Translations under genes and position numbers: made by a program
Shown here: one piece after another, positions 7,747 to 16,815 of the stretch
Layout of the letters: every line of letters starts with the position of its first letter
Numbering within the stretch: the stretch's first letter is position 1
NCBI RefSeq assembly: GCF_907163105.1
Contig: NZ_OU015321.1
Coordinates: 992,001 to 1,056,000, forward strand
DNA from: Cloacibacterium caeni
GTDB taxonomy: Bacteria; Bacteroidota; Bacteroidia; Flavobacteriales; Weeksellaceae
Direction: 5' to 3'
DNA length: 64,000 nucleotides
The notes under the pieces: generated by a model
Database searches by the model: none
The model's input: the letters and a program-made list of their open reading frames with translations, nothing else
Told to the model about the DNA's origin: nothing

Positions 7747-8307
7747 ATGACCGATTTCTTTACTGGGATGAGCGTGCTTCAGCAAGCATTTTGGTATTCT
7801 GCTCTCCTATCCAGCATTATTTTTTTATTGCAAACCATTCTCACTTTTGTAGGAGTAGAGTCTTCTGATTTAGATACAGATTTTGATGGAGACTTTCATC
7901 ATGTAGATGCACCTTTTGAATGGTTTACCTTCCGAAATCTTATTAATTTTCTTCTTGGATTTGGGTGGACTGGTGTTGCTTTTTTTGGCGAAATGAATGA
8001 TTATCTTCTGGTAGCTTTAGCAACTTTAGTAGGATTAATTTTCGTGGCGATATTCTTTATCATCATCAAGCAATTTCTAAAATTACAAGAAGACAACACC
8101 TTTCAAATGGAAAAAACCATCGGAAAAACCGCTGAAGTTTATCTTAAAATTCCCGCTCATAAATCTGGAACTGGAAAAATTCAGGTAAGCATTAATGGTA
8201 GTTTTCATGAACTCAATGCAGTAACAGAAGGAGAAGAAATTCTTTCTGGCGAAAGCGTGAAAATCATCAATACAGAAAACAAAATTTTAATTGTAGAAAA
8301 AAATTAA
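7747..8307 (+). CDS. NfeD-like membrane protein (flotillin partner)
   Basis: A 186-aa protein. Three membrane segments lie at residues ~15-37, ~60-80 and ~85-107, followed by a small beta-barrel (OB-like) domain from ~118 to the end (GKTAEVYLKIPAHKSGTGKIQV...). This layout matches the short NfeD/YuaF type encoded directly before flotillins. The acidic patch DLDTDFDGDFHH lies between membrane segments 1 and 2. The 24-bp gap to the flotillin gene indicates an operon. The pair is expected to organise membrane microdomains (family knowledge). Confidence 0.8.
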   Translation: MTDFFTGMSVLQQAFWYSALLSSIIFLLQTILTFVGVESSDLDTDFDGDFHHVDAPFEWFTFRNLINFLLGFGWTGVAFFGEMNDYLLVALATLVGLIFVAIFFIIIKQFLKLQEDNTFQMEKTIGKTAEVYLKIPAHKSGTGKIQVSINGSFHELNAVTEGEEILSGESVKIINTENKILIVEKN

Positions 8308-8331
8308 ATTAATATAAACTGATTAAAACCA

Positions 8332-9867
8332 ATGGAACCTTTTATTATTATCGTTATTGTTGCAATTGTAATATTTGTAACTATTCTAGCCCTTATTTCT
8401 AGGTACAAAAGATGTCCTTCTGACAAAATCTTAGTCATCTACGGAAGAACTGGCGGTCAATCTGCTAAATGTATTCACGGAGGTGGTGCTTTTATTTGGC
8501 CTGTTATTCAAGATTTTGCTTATCTAGACCTTAAGCCAATTTCTATTGAAGCCAATCTTACCAATGCCCTTTCTAGACAAAACATCAGAGTAGACGTGCC
8601 TTGTAGATTTACCATCGCTATTTCTACCGAGCCAGATTCTATGGGAAATGCTGCAGAAAGATTATTAGGACTTGCTCCAGAACAAATTCAAGAACTTTCT
8701 AAAGATATTCTTTTTGGTCAATTGCGTTTGGTGATTGCTACCATGACTATTGAAGAAATTAACTCAGATAGAGATAAATTCCTTGATAATATTTCTAAAA
8801 ACGTAGATACAGAACTTAAAAAAATTGGTTTAAAACTTATTAACGTAAACGTAACCGATATTAAAGATGAATCTGGCTACATAGAAGCTCTTGGTAAAGA
8901 AGCTGCTGCAAAAGCGATTAACGAAGCTAAAATTTCTGTAGCGGAGCAAGAAAAAATCGGGGAAACAGGTAAAGCAAGTGCAGACCGAGAAAAAGATGTA
9001 GTCATTGCGGAAACACAAAGAGATAGAGATGTAAAAATTGCCGTTACTCAAAAAGATAGAGAAGTAAGCATTGCCTCAGCGAAAAAAGATGAAAGCATCG
9101 GTAAAGCTGAAGCAGAAAAAGAAGCGAGAATCGCAACTTCTCTAGCCAACTCTATCGCTGTAAAAGGAGAAAATGAAGCAAAAATTACCATTGCCAATTC
9201 TGATGCACAAAGACGTGAAAAAGAAGCGGAAGCGCTTAAAATAGCAATGGCTGCTGAAAAAGTACAATCCGCAAAAGCTTTAGAGGAATCTTACTTAGCC
9301 GAACAAAAAGCTGAAACCGCAAGAGCTGAAAGAGAACGTTCTACACAGAATGCCAATATTGTAGTTCCTGCTGAAATAGCAAGACAAAAAGCCATTATTG
9401 ATGCAGAAGCAGAAGCAGAAAAAATAAGACTTCAGGCAAAAGGTGAAGCAGACGCGATTTTTGCAAAAATGGAAGCAGAAGCAAAAGGTCTTTATGAAAT
9501 CTTAACCAAACAAGCAGAAGGTTATGACCAAATTGTAAAAGCTGCAGGTGGTGATACCAATAGTGCTTTCCAATTATTATTGATTGAAAAATTACCAGAA
9601 TTGGTAAAAACTCAAGTGGAAGCAGTTAAAAATATCAAAATTGATAAAATTACTGTTTGGGATGGCGGAAACAATCCTGAAGGAAGTACTTCTACTGCTA
9701 ATTTTGTTTCAGGAATGATGAAAACCGTTCCTCCATTGAATGATTTATTCAATATGGCAGGACTTAATCTTCCGTCTTACTTAAAAGGCGAAAATCCTAA
9801 AGAAGAGGATGCTAAAATAATAGAAGAAAAACCTACAAAACCAGAAGGTGAATCTCCAAAAGCATAA
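8332..9867 (+). CDS. Flotillin-family SPFH protein
   Basis: A 511-aa protein with one N-terminal membrane anchor (residues 2-24), an SPFH/PHB domain (about 28-190), and a long Ala/Glu/Lys-rich coiled coil from ~200 to ~400 containing EAEAEKIRLQAKGEADAI. This is the architecture of FloT/YqiK-type flotillins, scaffold proteins of membrane microdomains. The C-terminal ~60 residues are low in complexity (Pro/Glu/Lys). It is co-transcribed with the NfeD-like gene and ends at a strong terminator. YqiK would be the closest named relative, but I do not assign a symbol. Confidence 0.9.
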   Translation: MEPFIIIVIVAIVIFVTILALISRYKRCPSDKILVIYGRTGGQSAKCIHGGGAFIWPVIQDFAYLDLKPISIEANLTNALSRQNIRVDVPCRFTIAISTEPDSMGNAAERLLGLAPEQIQELSKDILFGQLRLVIATMTIEEINSDRDKFLDNISKNVDTELKKIGLKLINVNVTDIKDESGYIEALGKEAAAKAINEAKISVAEQEKIGETGKASADREKDVVIAETQRDRDVKIAVTQKDREVSIASAKKDESIGKAEAEKEARIATSLANSIAVKGENEAKITIANSDAQRREKEAEALKIAMAAEKVQSAKALEESYLAEQKAETARAERERSTQNANIVVPAEIARQKAIIDAEAEAEKIRLQAKGEADAIFAKMEAEAKGLYEILTKQAEGYDQIVKAAGGDTNSAFQLLLIEKLPELVKTQVEAVKNIKIDKITVWDGGNNPEGSTSTANFVSGMMKTVPPLNDLFNMAGLNLPSYLKGENPKEEDAKIIEEKPTKPEGESPKA

Positions 9868-9871
9868 CCAC

Positions 9872-9900
9872 AAAAAAGAGCAGAAATTTCTGCTCTTTTT
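9872..9900. terminator. Bidirectional terminator after flotillin
   Basis: The perfect stem aaaagagcagaaa/tttctgctcttt has almost no loop and is flanked by A- and T-runs. It serves the flotillin operon and the convergent CvfB-like gene. Confidence 0.85.
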
Positions 9901-9903
9901 GTT

Positions 9904-10740
9904 TTATTCTTCGTTGATGAGTCTGATTTTGTCTTCTAGAATTTCTATGACTTGGTCTTTGTATAAACCGCCAATTGCTTTTTTGAAATTCTTTTTACTC
10001 ATTTGCAGTTCTTGCTTTATTTCTTCGGGTTCTGATTTGTCTGAGAGATAAAGAATTCCGTAATTTTCTTCTAATTTCTGAAGAATTTTCTGTTGAAATT
10101 CATCATGATTGTTTTCATAACCTTGTTTCTGAAGCGTAACATCTATTTTACCGTCTTCTCTGATGGTTTTGATGTAGCCTTTTTCTTCAGACAGTGGATA
10201 TAATTTTTTAAATACATCCGAAGTATAAATTAAGCCCAAATATTTTTTATTCACCACTACATTGAACCCAATTTCAGATTCTCCTGCAATGATAAGATTT
10301 ACTTCTTCGCCTTTTTTGAAAGGAACATTTTCGTAAGACTGATTTCTCTTAAACTTAGTGGTTCCTGTAATTCTGTCTGAAACATCATCTACATAAACGT
10401 AAACCAAATAACGTTTTCCTTCTAGAATTTTACCTTTTTGTTGCTTGTACGGAATAAATAAATCTTTGATAATTCCCCAATCCATAAAAGCGCCACTTGG
10501 TAAAGATTGCACGCAAGTCATCACTGCAAACTCTCCTACTTCACAAAGCGGAATTTCTGTAGTAGCTTTTAAGGCAGAATCATCTTGATACACGAAAACT
10601 GATATTTCATCGCCTATTTCTGCATTTTCGTCTGCAAAAATTTTAGGCAAAAAAGCTCTTTCACCGGTTTGAGATTCTAAGAAAAGTCCAGAGGTATTTT
10701 TTTCTGCGATTTTTAAAGTTTGAGTTTTTCCTAACTGCAT
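9904..10740 (-). CDS. CvfB-like S1 RNA-binding protein
   Basis: A 278-aa protein matching the CvfB/YitL layout: tandem S1-like OB domains (residues ~1-65 and ~70-140, with GAFMDWGIIKDLFIPYKQQ as the typical S1 core), a third S1-like part (about 145-210) and a C-terminal winged-helix domain (about 220-275, MSKKNFKKAIGGLYKDQVI). In Firmicutes, CvfB affects expression of virulence genes and binds RNA; the role here is inferred only. It is monocistronic. Confidence 0.85.
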   Translation of the reverse strand: MQLGKTQTLKIAEKNTSGLFLESQTGERAFLPKIFADENAEIGDEISVFVYQDDSALKATTEIPLCEVGEFAVMTCVQSLPSGAFMDWGIIKDLFIPYKQQKGKILEGKRYLVYVYVDDVSDRITGTTKFKRNQSYENVPFKKGEEVNLIIAGESEIGFNVVVNKKYLGLIYTSDVFKKLYPLSEEKGYIKTIREDGKIDVTLQKQGYENNHDEFQQKILQKLEENYGILYLSDKSEPEEIKQELQMSKKNFKKAIGGLYKDQVIEILEDKIRLINEE

Positions 10741-10781
10741 TTTTATAATTGATAATTGGTAAGTTTTGCAAAGGTAAGGTT

Positions 10782-11216
10782 TTATTTCACAGCATCAAGT
10801 AAAGCTTGTATATCAAATTTTATCATTTTCTGAAATGCTTCTACTGCTTTTGGTGCTTTTTCGGCGTCATTCATCAATTCTATTAAAACTTTAGGATAGA
10901 CTTGCCAACACATTCCGAACTGGTCTGTAAGCCAACCGCAAACTTTTTCGTTTCCACCATTTTTTAGTAGATTTTCCCAGTAGTAATCTATTTCTTCTTG
11001 TGTTTCGCATTCTATACAAAAAGAAACAGCTTCATCAAATTTGAAATTCGGGCCGCCATTTAATCCCATGAATTCTCTTCCGTTCAGTTCAAATTTTACG
11101 ACCATTCCATTATCCGAAAGGATTTTAGAATTAGGGAAAATTTGGCAATAAAAATCCGCAGCTTCTCTGGCTTTTCCATCGTACCAAAGACATGGAAATA
11201 TAGGTTTTGTAATCAT
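10782..11216 (-). CDS. VOC-family protein (PhnB-like)
   Basis: A 144-aa protein with the PhnB/3-demethylubiquinone methyltransferase-like signature: ITKPIFPCLWYDGKAREAADFY at the start and QYxxCGWLxDQFGxCWQVxP-type residues in VCGWLTDQFGMCWQVYP. It is a vicinal-oxygen-chelate fold, usually a metal-binding dimer. No specific reaction can be assigned; many members are annotated only as VOC proteins. Confidence 0.85.
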   Translation of the reverse strand: MITKPIFPCLWYDGKAREAADFYCQIFPNSKILSDNGMVVKFELNGREFMGLNGGPNFKFDEAVSFCIECETQEEIDYYWENLLKNGGNEKVCGWLTDQFGMCWQVYPKVLIELMNDAEKAPKAVEAFQKMIKFDIQALLDAVK

Positions 11217-11258
11217 ATTTTTAATTTTTTTGAAATGGTGATATTTTTGAATTTTTCA

Positions 11259-11364
11259 ATTTCTCTCGCTAATTTAGCTGATTAAACAGATTTTTTATTT
11301 TCAATTATCTGCAATATCTGCGTAATCTGCAAGAAACATATAAAATCAAATCTACAAAAAAAAG
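11259..11364. repeat. 106-bp direct repeat, copy 1
   Basis: This block is 102/106 identical to 11880-11985 by base-by-base comparison and lies on the same strand. It includes aatatctgcgtaatctgcaa. The two copies enclose one small secreted-protein gene. Confidence 0.85.
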
Positions 11365-11383
11365 AGAAGACGAAAACATTTGA

Positions 11384-11863
11384 TTATTTGTAGTTCTTTA
11401 AATCATCCTTGAGTTCATTAGCTTCTTTAACAAAATCAATTGTATCAGAAGTTTCCTTTACTATTTTCTTGATCAATTTATTGTTATTGAAATAGTAACT
11501 ATTTTTATAGATAAGCTTTGGATTATTTATAAATCCATTTTCATCATTGGTTTGATATTTAGTTTCTAAAACAAAAATTAATTCATTTTTATAGTAAAAA
11601 TATTCTCGAATAATTTTCCAAAGTGAAAGTCCTACTGAATGTGTTATTTTCTTCAATTGATTATCCTGATAATAGCCTTTTAATTGTTGTCCATTATCTG
11701 TAACTTCATTTTTCACATCAACAAAATAATCATTTGAAACAGTTTTAATTTTAAAATTTTTGGAGTTATTAATTTTTTCAACTTCCTTTTTTATCAAATT
11801 TAAGTTTTGAGAAAAACCGTAAGTGGAACTTAAGAAAAGTAAAAAAAGAATTAGTTTTTTCAT
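11384..11863 (-). CDS. Orphan secreted protein between direct repeats
   Basis: A 159-aa protein with a signal peptide (KKLILFLLFLSSTYGFSQ) and no cysteines. The mature part is Asn/Lys-rich with beta-strand-like alternation (GYYQDNQLKKITHSV, YYFNNNKLIKK). I do not recognise a family. The composition is more AT-rich than neighbouring housekeeping genes. It is enclosed by 106-bp direct repeats, which suggests it arrived as, or can be lost as, a unit. The likely location is periplasm or cell surface. Confidence 0.6.
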   Translation of the reverse strand: MKKLILFLLFLSSTYGFSQNLNLIKKEVEKINNSKNFKIKTVSNDYFVDVKNEVTDNGQQLKGYYQDNQLKKITHSVGLSLWKIIREYFYYKNELIFVLETKYQTNDENGFINNPKLIYKNSYYFNNNKLIKKIVKETSDTIDFVKEANELKDDLKNYK

Positions 11864-11879
11864 GGTTATTAATAGTTTG

Positions 11880-11985
11880 ATTTCTCTCGCTGATTTGGCT
11901 GATTAAACAGATTTTTTATTTTCAATTATCCGCAATATCTGCGTAATCTGCAAGAAACATATAAAATCAAATGTACAAAAAAAAG
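11880..11985. repeat. 106-bp direct repeat, copy 2
   Basis: This is the second copy of the repeat at 11259-11364, lying immediately upstream of the orphan secreted-protein gene on its strand, 621 bp from copy 1. The four differences are single substitutions. Confidence 0.85.
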
Positions 11986-12016
11986 TTGCAGAAACTTTCT
12001 AAATGATAACCGAATT

Positions 12017-12095
12017 GCAGCCCGAGTTGAGCGGAGCTCTTTTTGTGTAGCGAAGCGAAACAAAAAAGCGGGAGCGGAACGAGGAAATTGCTGCC
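12017..12095. repeat. GC-rich structured intergenic repeat
   Basis: A ~79-bp block much richer in G+C than its surroundings. It folds with closing arms gcagc (12017-12021) and gctgc (12090-12094), an inner arm ctttttgt/acaaaaag and a core gtagcgaagcgaaac. It resembles a dispersed element I associate with Chryseobacterium-type genomes (recollection, not checked). It lies between the orphan gene and the lpdA terminator. Confidence 0.5.
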
Positions 12096-12102
12096 AAAAC
12101 AA

Positions 12103-12129
12103 AAAAGAGAAGCCGAAACTTCTCTTTTA
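12103..12129 (-). terminator. lpdA terminator
   Basis: The stem aaaagagaag/cttctctttt has a short ccgaaa loop, downstream of the lpdA stop. Confidence 0.75.
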
Positions 12130-12167
12130 TCTTTAAATATTTAATTTTTAAATTTTTCAATCAAAAA

Positions 12168-13571
12168 TTACATGTGAATCGCGCGCTTTCCTGTAGCGTC
12201 TAATGCAGCTTCTTTAATCGCTTCTGCATAAGTAGGATGTGCATGAGACATTCTAGAAATATCTTCTGCACTTGCACGGAATTCCATAGCGGTTACAGCT
12301 TCTGCAATTAAATCTGCAGCTCTTGCACCAATCATGTGAACGCCTAAAACTTCGTCTGTTTTTTCATCAGCCAAAATTTTAATTAATCCGTCAATATCTC
12401 CAGAAGCACGGCTTCTTCCTAAAGCTCTCATTGGAAAAGAACCTACTTTATAAGCTGCTCCTTCTTCTTTTAATTGCTCTTCGGTTTTACCTACTCCTGC
12501 AACTTCTGGCCAAGTGTAAACTACTCCTGGAATTAAGTTATAATTAATGTGTGGTTTTTGACCTGCTAAAGTTTCAGCTACGAAAACGCCTTCTTCTTCC
12601 GCTTTGTGAGCCAACATAGCTCCTTTTACTACATCGCCAATTGCATAAATATTGGCAACATTAGTCTGTAAATGGTCGTTTACTTTTACTCTTCCTCTTT
12701 CGTCTAATTCTACTCCAGCTTTTTCTAAGCCAAGACCTTCTGTGAATGGTTTTCTACCTACAGAAACTAAAACATAATCTCCTTCTACACTTACTTCTTC
12801 TCCTTTTTTGTCTTTCGCTGTAATTTTTACAGAATCTCCATTTCTTTCTACAGATTGAACTCCAGTCGAAAGCATGAATTTCATACCTTGTTTTTTAAGA
12901 ACTTTAGTCAATTCTTTAGACAAAGCACCATCCATAGTTGGGATAATTTTATCCATATATTCTACAACGGTTACCTGAGAACCTAATCTCAAATAAACAG
13001 AACCTAATTCTAAACCAATTACACCACCACCGATTACTACTAAATGTTTTGGAATTTCTTTTAAATTCAACGCTTCCGTAGAAGTGATAATTCTTTCTTT
13101 ATCTATAGTGATGAAAGGCAAAGTAGATGGTTTAGAACCTGTAGCAACAATGGCATATTTGGTTTCTAAAATTTCAGAAGAACCATCATTTTTCGTTACT
13201 TTTACTTGAGTAGCAGATTCGAAGCTTCCTAAACCTTCAAAAACAGTTACTTTATTTTTGTCCATCAAGAAATTAATTCCTTTAGTAGTTTGGTCTACTA
13301 CTTCGTTTTTACGAGCCACCATTCTTGCCAAATCAGCTTGAGGTTCGTTAATAATAATTCCGTGATTTGCAAAATTGTGCTTTGCATTTTCGAAATGTTC
13401 TGAGCTATCTAAAAGCGCTTTTGACGGAATACAACCTACATTTAAGCAAGTTCCTCCCAAAGTAGAATATTTCTCGATAAGAGCAGTTTTGAAACCTAAT
13501 TGCGCGCATCTTAATGCAGCTACGTAACCACCAGGTCCTGAACCAATTACAGTAACATCAAATTGTGACAT
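12168..13571 (-). CDS. lpdA: Dihydrolipoyl dehydrogenase (E3)
   Basis: A 467-aa flavoprotein that reoxidises dihydrolipoamide with NAD+ in the 2-oxoacid dehydrogenase complexes. The FAD-binding GSGPGGYVAALRCAQLG motif is at the N-terminus. The redox disulfide is in GGTCLNVGCIPSKALL (residues ~40-55). The NAD-binding GGGVIGLELGSVYLRLG is near 178-194, and the C-terminal interface has HAHPTYAEAIKEA with the catalytic His-Glu. Length is normal. It sits apart from pdhA and aceF (58.5-61.2 kb) in this window but is their likely partner. It is transcribed alone. Confidence 0.95.
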   Translation of the reverse strand: MSQFDVTVIGSGPGGYVAALRCAQLGFKTALIEKYSTLGGTCLNVGCIPSKALLDSSEHFENAKHNFANHGIIINEPQADLARMVARKNEVVDQTTKGINFLMDKNKVTVFEGLGSFESATQVKVTKNDGSSEILETKYAIVATGSKPSTLPFITIDKERIITSTEALNLKEIPKHLVVIGGGVIGLELGSVYLRLGSQVTVVEYMDKIIPTMDGALSKELTKVLKKQGMKFMLSTGVQSVERNGDSVKITAKDKKGEEVSVEGDYVLVSVGRKPFTEGLGLEKAGVELDERGRVKVNDHLQTNVANIYAIGDVVKGAMLAHKAEEEGVFVAETLAGQKPHINYNLIPGVVYTWPEVAGVGKTEEQLKEEGAAYKVGSFPMRALGRSRASGDIDGLIKILADEKTDEVLGVHMIGARAADLIAEAVTAMEFRASAEDISRMSHAHPTYAEAIKEAALDATGKRAIHM

Positions 13572-13710
13572 TTTATATTATTTTTTATTAAAACTTAATT
13601 TTTGCTAAAATACGGAATTTTTCTCTCACAGATTGCACATATTTATAGAGATTTTGTCAATATCTTTTTTTTCAAAAAAAAAAGATTTGAATGTTTCCAT
13701 ATTGTATTTT

Positions 13711-15576
13711 CTATTTAATTTCCCAATCAATATTTAATGGTGTTTCTTTCGAGATTTCTTTAAAATCATTTAAAATTTCTTTCCATTCTTTTACTGGACT
13801 CTCATCTTCTCTCATGCCATCATAAGTTATTGCTACATTTATAAAATGCGCAATAGCTCTTTTGACATTGTTATATTCGTTAGGATAGCTTCCTATGCCA
13901 TCATTTTCTACAAATGATTTTAAGTGTTTTAAATAATTGATAAAATAATCAACTACATTTTTGTTCAAGTCAGATTCATTATATTTTTTAATTGAATGAA
14001 TACCTATTCTACAAAAATCAGCAAAAGTTCCAAAATCATAATCACTATGTAGTTTTTTGTTTTTCAAAGCTTCAAATAAATAGTTTCCTAAATTTTTTAG
14101 AATAACCCTAATGTCTTCTTCTTTCAAAGTTTCATTTTCAATAATCCGTTCAATCAAATGTTTATGAACTTTATAACAATTAAGAGTATCTTTATATAAT
14201 CCTTTTTCTAAAGCAATAGATGAATAATAGTAATTTTTTGTTAATGTTTGCCAAGTTAAATACCCCTTTTGATATTTCCCTAAACTATTAAAATCATAAA
14301 TTATGTGAGAGCAAATTGAATTAATCCTTTGATTACATTCTTCAAAAAGTTCTTTATCTCCTAATTCAATTGCAATATCTTGAATATCAAAAATGAATCT
14401 AATAATGTTATTTAACCCATCCCAAGTTGAGGAAGCAGAAAAATTTGAATCATAATTTCTGGTTTTCTCATATAAATTCATCAAATCCCATATTTCTTCT
14501 TGCTTAGGGCAATTTTTTGATATGTTTTCATTAAATGAATTTTCAATTATATCTAAAGCGTTTCCTAATGATATGGTATTCTTAAAATATTTATATAAAG
14601 TTTTTAAGTCAAAATAAATAAAAAATTCTACTTCCTGTATGTGCAAAAGTTCTATTCTTTTGTCAGCAAATCTTTGATAAATTGAATTAATGGAGTTCCA
14701 TACACTATTAAAAAAGTGTGAATCATTAACTCTTATAGCAGTTCTACAATTTTCTCCCCATAACCAAGTCATAGCATCTAAAACATCATTACATTTTTGT
14801 CTGTCATCCCCTTCTCCAATTATTTCTAATCCTTTTTCTAAAATTTTATCATTAATTACTTCGTACGATTCAATTTTATTTTCAATAATAAAAGAATCAA
14901 TAACCTTTTTAAGATTTCTAAGTTTTGATTCAGTATTTTTGTTTTGATACCGGTATCTTGATACTTGTTTAAAATCTTCCAAATTTAAATCACTTACTTC
15001 TTCTAAAACTTGTTTTATCTGGCTACTTTTTCCTATTATGTTTTTGAAAAAAGGAAATACTGAGACTATGTATAAAATGAATAATATACCTACATAATAT
15101 CCTAAAGTAATATTTTTAGTATTATTAAATTCATCTACAAATAGATATGAAATGAAAGACAAAACAATAATTAATATAGGAAGAAAAATTGCATTTTGGA
15201 CAATTCTAAATTCCACTGGGTTTATGTAGTTCTTTTTTGTAAGTCTTTCTTTAAAAAAATCTACGGATAGGATTATTACCGCCATCATAATACCAAAAAA
15301 GGAAGATACAGCACCGATAATCAATCCAAAATAATCTTGTGAATCTAATTTAGAAAAATTAAATATATCAGGCATAAAAGCGACACATTCTAAAGGCAAG
15401 AATGTAATTAACAAATAAACTAATGCTAAAATTATTATAGGTTTATAATTTTCTATAGTACTAATTGATTTCTCTAACTTGCTATACAAAATATTGAGAC
15501 TAGTAAAGAGTCTAACTCTTTTCCTTTTTTTTATCATTTCCATAAAATTAGCTTTTATTCTTTTTAATATCCACAT
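13711..15576 (-). CDS. Orphan large membrane protein
   Basis: A 621-aa protein. Four hydrophobic segments are seen at residues ~46-68, ~84-106, ~127-147 and ~157-177, and the remaining ~440 residues are a charged, mostly helical cytoplasmic domain with repeated aromatic/Leu spacing (TPR-like helical hairpins are possible, but no motif is clear). The N-terminus is basic (MIKKRKRVRLF). I do not recognise a family. The composition is strongly AT-biased compared with lpdA and the gene stands alone, which fits acquired DNA. Possible roles (sensor or defence-like membrane effector) are guesses only. Confidence 0.7.
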   Translation of the reverse strand: MWILKRIKANFMEMIKKRKRVRLFTSLNILYSKLEKSISTIENYKPIIILALVYLLITFLPLECVAFMPDIFNFSKLDSQDYFGLIIGAVSSFFGIMMAVIILSVDFFKERLTKKNYINPVEFRIVQNAIFLPILIIVLSFISYLFVDEFNNTKNITLGYYVGILFILYIVSVFPFFKNIIGKSSQIKQVLEEVSDLNLEDFKQVSRYRYQNKNTESKLRNLKKVIDSFIIENKIESYEVINDKILEKGLEIIGEGDDRQKCNDVLDAMTWLWGENCRTAIRVNDSHFFNSVWNSINSIYQRFADKRIELLHIQEVEFFIYFDLKTLYKYFKNTISLGNALDIIENSFNENISKNCPKQEEIWDLMNLYEKTRNYDSNFSASSTWDGLNNIIRFIFDIQDIAIELGDKELFEECNQRINSICSHIIYDFNSLGKYQKGYLTWQTLTKNYYYSSIALEKGLYKDTLNCYKVHKHLIERIIENETLKEEDIRVILKNLGNYLFEALKNKKLHSDYDFGTFADFCRIGIHSIKKYNESDLNKNVVDYFINYLKHLKSFVENDGIGSYPNEYNNVKRAIAHFINVAITYDGMREDESPVKEWKEILNDFKEISKETPLNIDWEIK

Positions 15577-15655
15577 TGCAAACGTTACGTTAATGAGGAA
15601 TTTTGAATGAAGAGTTTACTCAATTTTACATTTAATTATTATGAGACTTCTTAAA

Positions 15656-16726
15656 TTAAATCTTTTCTAAAACCTCAAAATATTTCTCTAAAATCATTTC
15701 TTTTGAAAATCTAGATTGTATTGAATTTTTAATCGCTTCCGAATCATGATTTTGTTCTAAAATTTCTACAATTTTAGCTGCGAATACTTCGTGATTTTCT
15801 ATATCTGAAATTTCTCCGTTGATTTTCGGTTGAATAATTTCATTAATTCCGCCTTTGCAATTGTTGGCTAAAGCATACGTTCCGCAAGCTCCAGCTTCTA
15901 ACAAAACATTCGGGAAGCCTTCGTATCTGGAACTCAACACAAATAAATCTGCAAACTTCAAAAACGGATAAGGATTTTTTTGAATTCCATGAAAAATCAC
16001 GTTTTCTAATCCTAAATTTAGCTTCATTTGGTGAAGCAATTCCTTGTCTCTTCCGTCTCCTAAAATATGCAACAACACTTTGTGTTGTTTTAATTTCACA
16101 AAAACCTTCAAGAGATTATCGAAACCTTTTCTTGAAGATAAATTTCCAATGGCGACAACGTTTTTATAACCTTCCCGATAGCTTTCAGGTTTAGTAGCAT
16201 TTTCTAATTTTTCTTCTATGAAATTGAAATCTACTGGATTGTTGATTTTGATGAGTTTATCTTTTTTAATCTTAAAATTCTCTATCAAATCATTCATCAT
16301 ATCATCACTTTGGCAAATGATTTTATTGTAATTATTGTAAAATTTATAGAAAAAACGGATTTCTTTTCTAGTAACATGTTGAGAAACAACATTGGTTTCT
16401 CTGGCAATAAATTTTGTTTTTGGGAAGAGTTTGATGAAGAGTGATAAATATGCATTTACTTCGCCAAAACCACTGAAAACGATGTCTGGCTTTCTCTTTC
16501 TGATTTGCTTTAAAATCGGTTTTAGTGCATGACGAATTCTTGGCGTTTTAATATCAATTATTTCAACATCATTTTGTAAAAAATCTAAATACAAACCTTC
16601 TTTTCTCAACAATAAAATGCTTGGAGAAAATTTTTCTCTAGGCAAATGATTGGCAATGGTAGTCACAATGCGTTCTGCACCACCTGCATTAAGATCTGGA
16701 AGGATAAAAAGGATAGATTTTTTCAT
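15656..16726 (-). CDS. GT4-family glycosyltransferase
   Basis: A 356-aa GT-B fold enzyme. The N-terminus shows KKSILFILPDLNAGGAERIV, the acceptor-side start of GT4 enzymes. The C-terminal donor domain carries VVAIGNLSSRKGFDNLL and the EX7E-type region FVLSSRYEGFPNVLLEAGACG. It transfers a sugar from an NDP-sugar, probably in LPS or surface polysaccharide synthesis. No sugar gene cluster surrounds it, so the acceptor is unknown. Confidence 0.88.
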   Translation of the reverse strand: MKKSILFILPDLNAGGAERIVTTIANHLPREKFSPSILLLRKEGLYLDFLQNDVEIIDIKTPRIRHALKPILKQIRKRKPDIVFSGFGEVNAYLSLFIKLFPKTKFIARETNVVSQHVTRKEIRFFYKFYNNYNKIICQSDDMMNDLIENFKIKKDKLIKINNPVDFNFIEEKLENATKPESYREGYKNVVAIGNLSSRKGFDNLLKVFVKLKQHKVLLHILGDGRDKELLHQMKLNLGLENVIFHGIQKNPYPFLKFADLFVLSSRYEGFPNVLLEAGACGTYALANNCKGGINEIIQPKINGEISDIENHEVFAAKIVEILEQNHDSEAIKNSIQSRFSKEMILEKYFEVLEKI

Positions 16727-16734
16727 ATATTATT

Positions 16735-16797
16735 TTCCCACAGATTTCACAAATTTTCACAAAAATTAATCTGTGCTTTCTGTGTAATCTGTGGGAA
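16735..16797. repeat. 12-bp inverted repeat in the spacer before the glycosyltransferase
   Basis: ttcccacagatt (16735-16746) and aatctgtgggaa (16786-16797) are perfect inverted repeats with a 39-bp loop that itself contains cacaaa/ctgtg variants. The spacer separates the recQ stop from the glycosyltransferase start. There is no T-run, so a terminator role is weak. Confidence 0.6.
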
Positions 16798-16815
16798 TTA
16801 GATATTTTCAATTAC

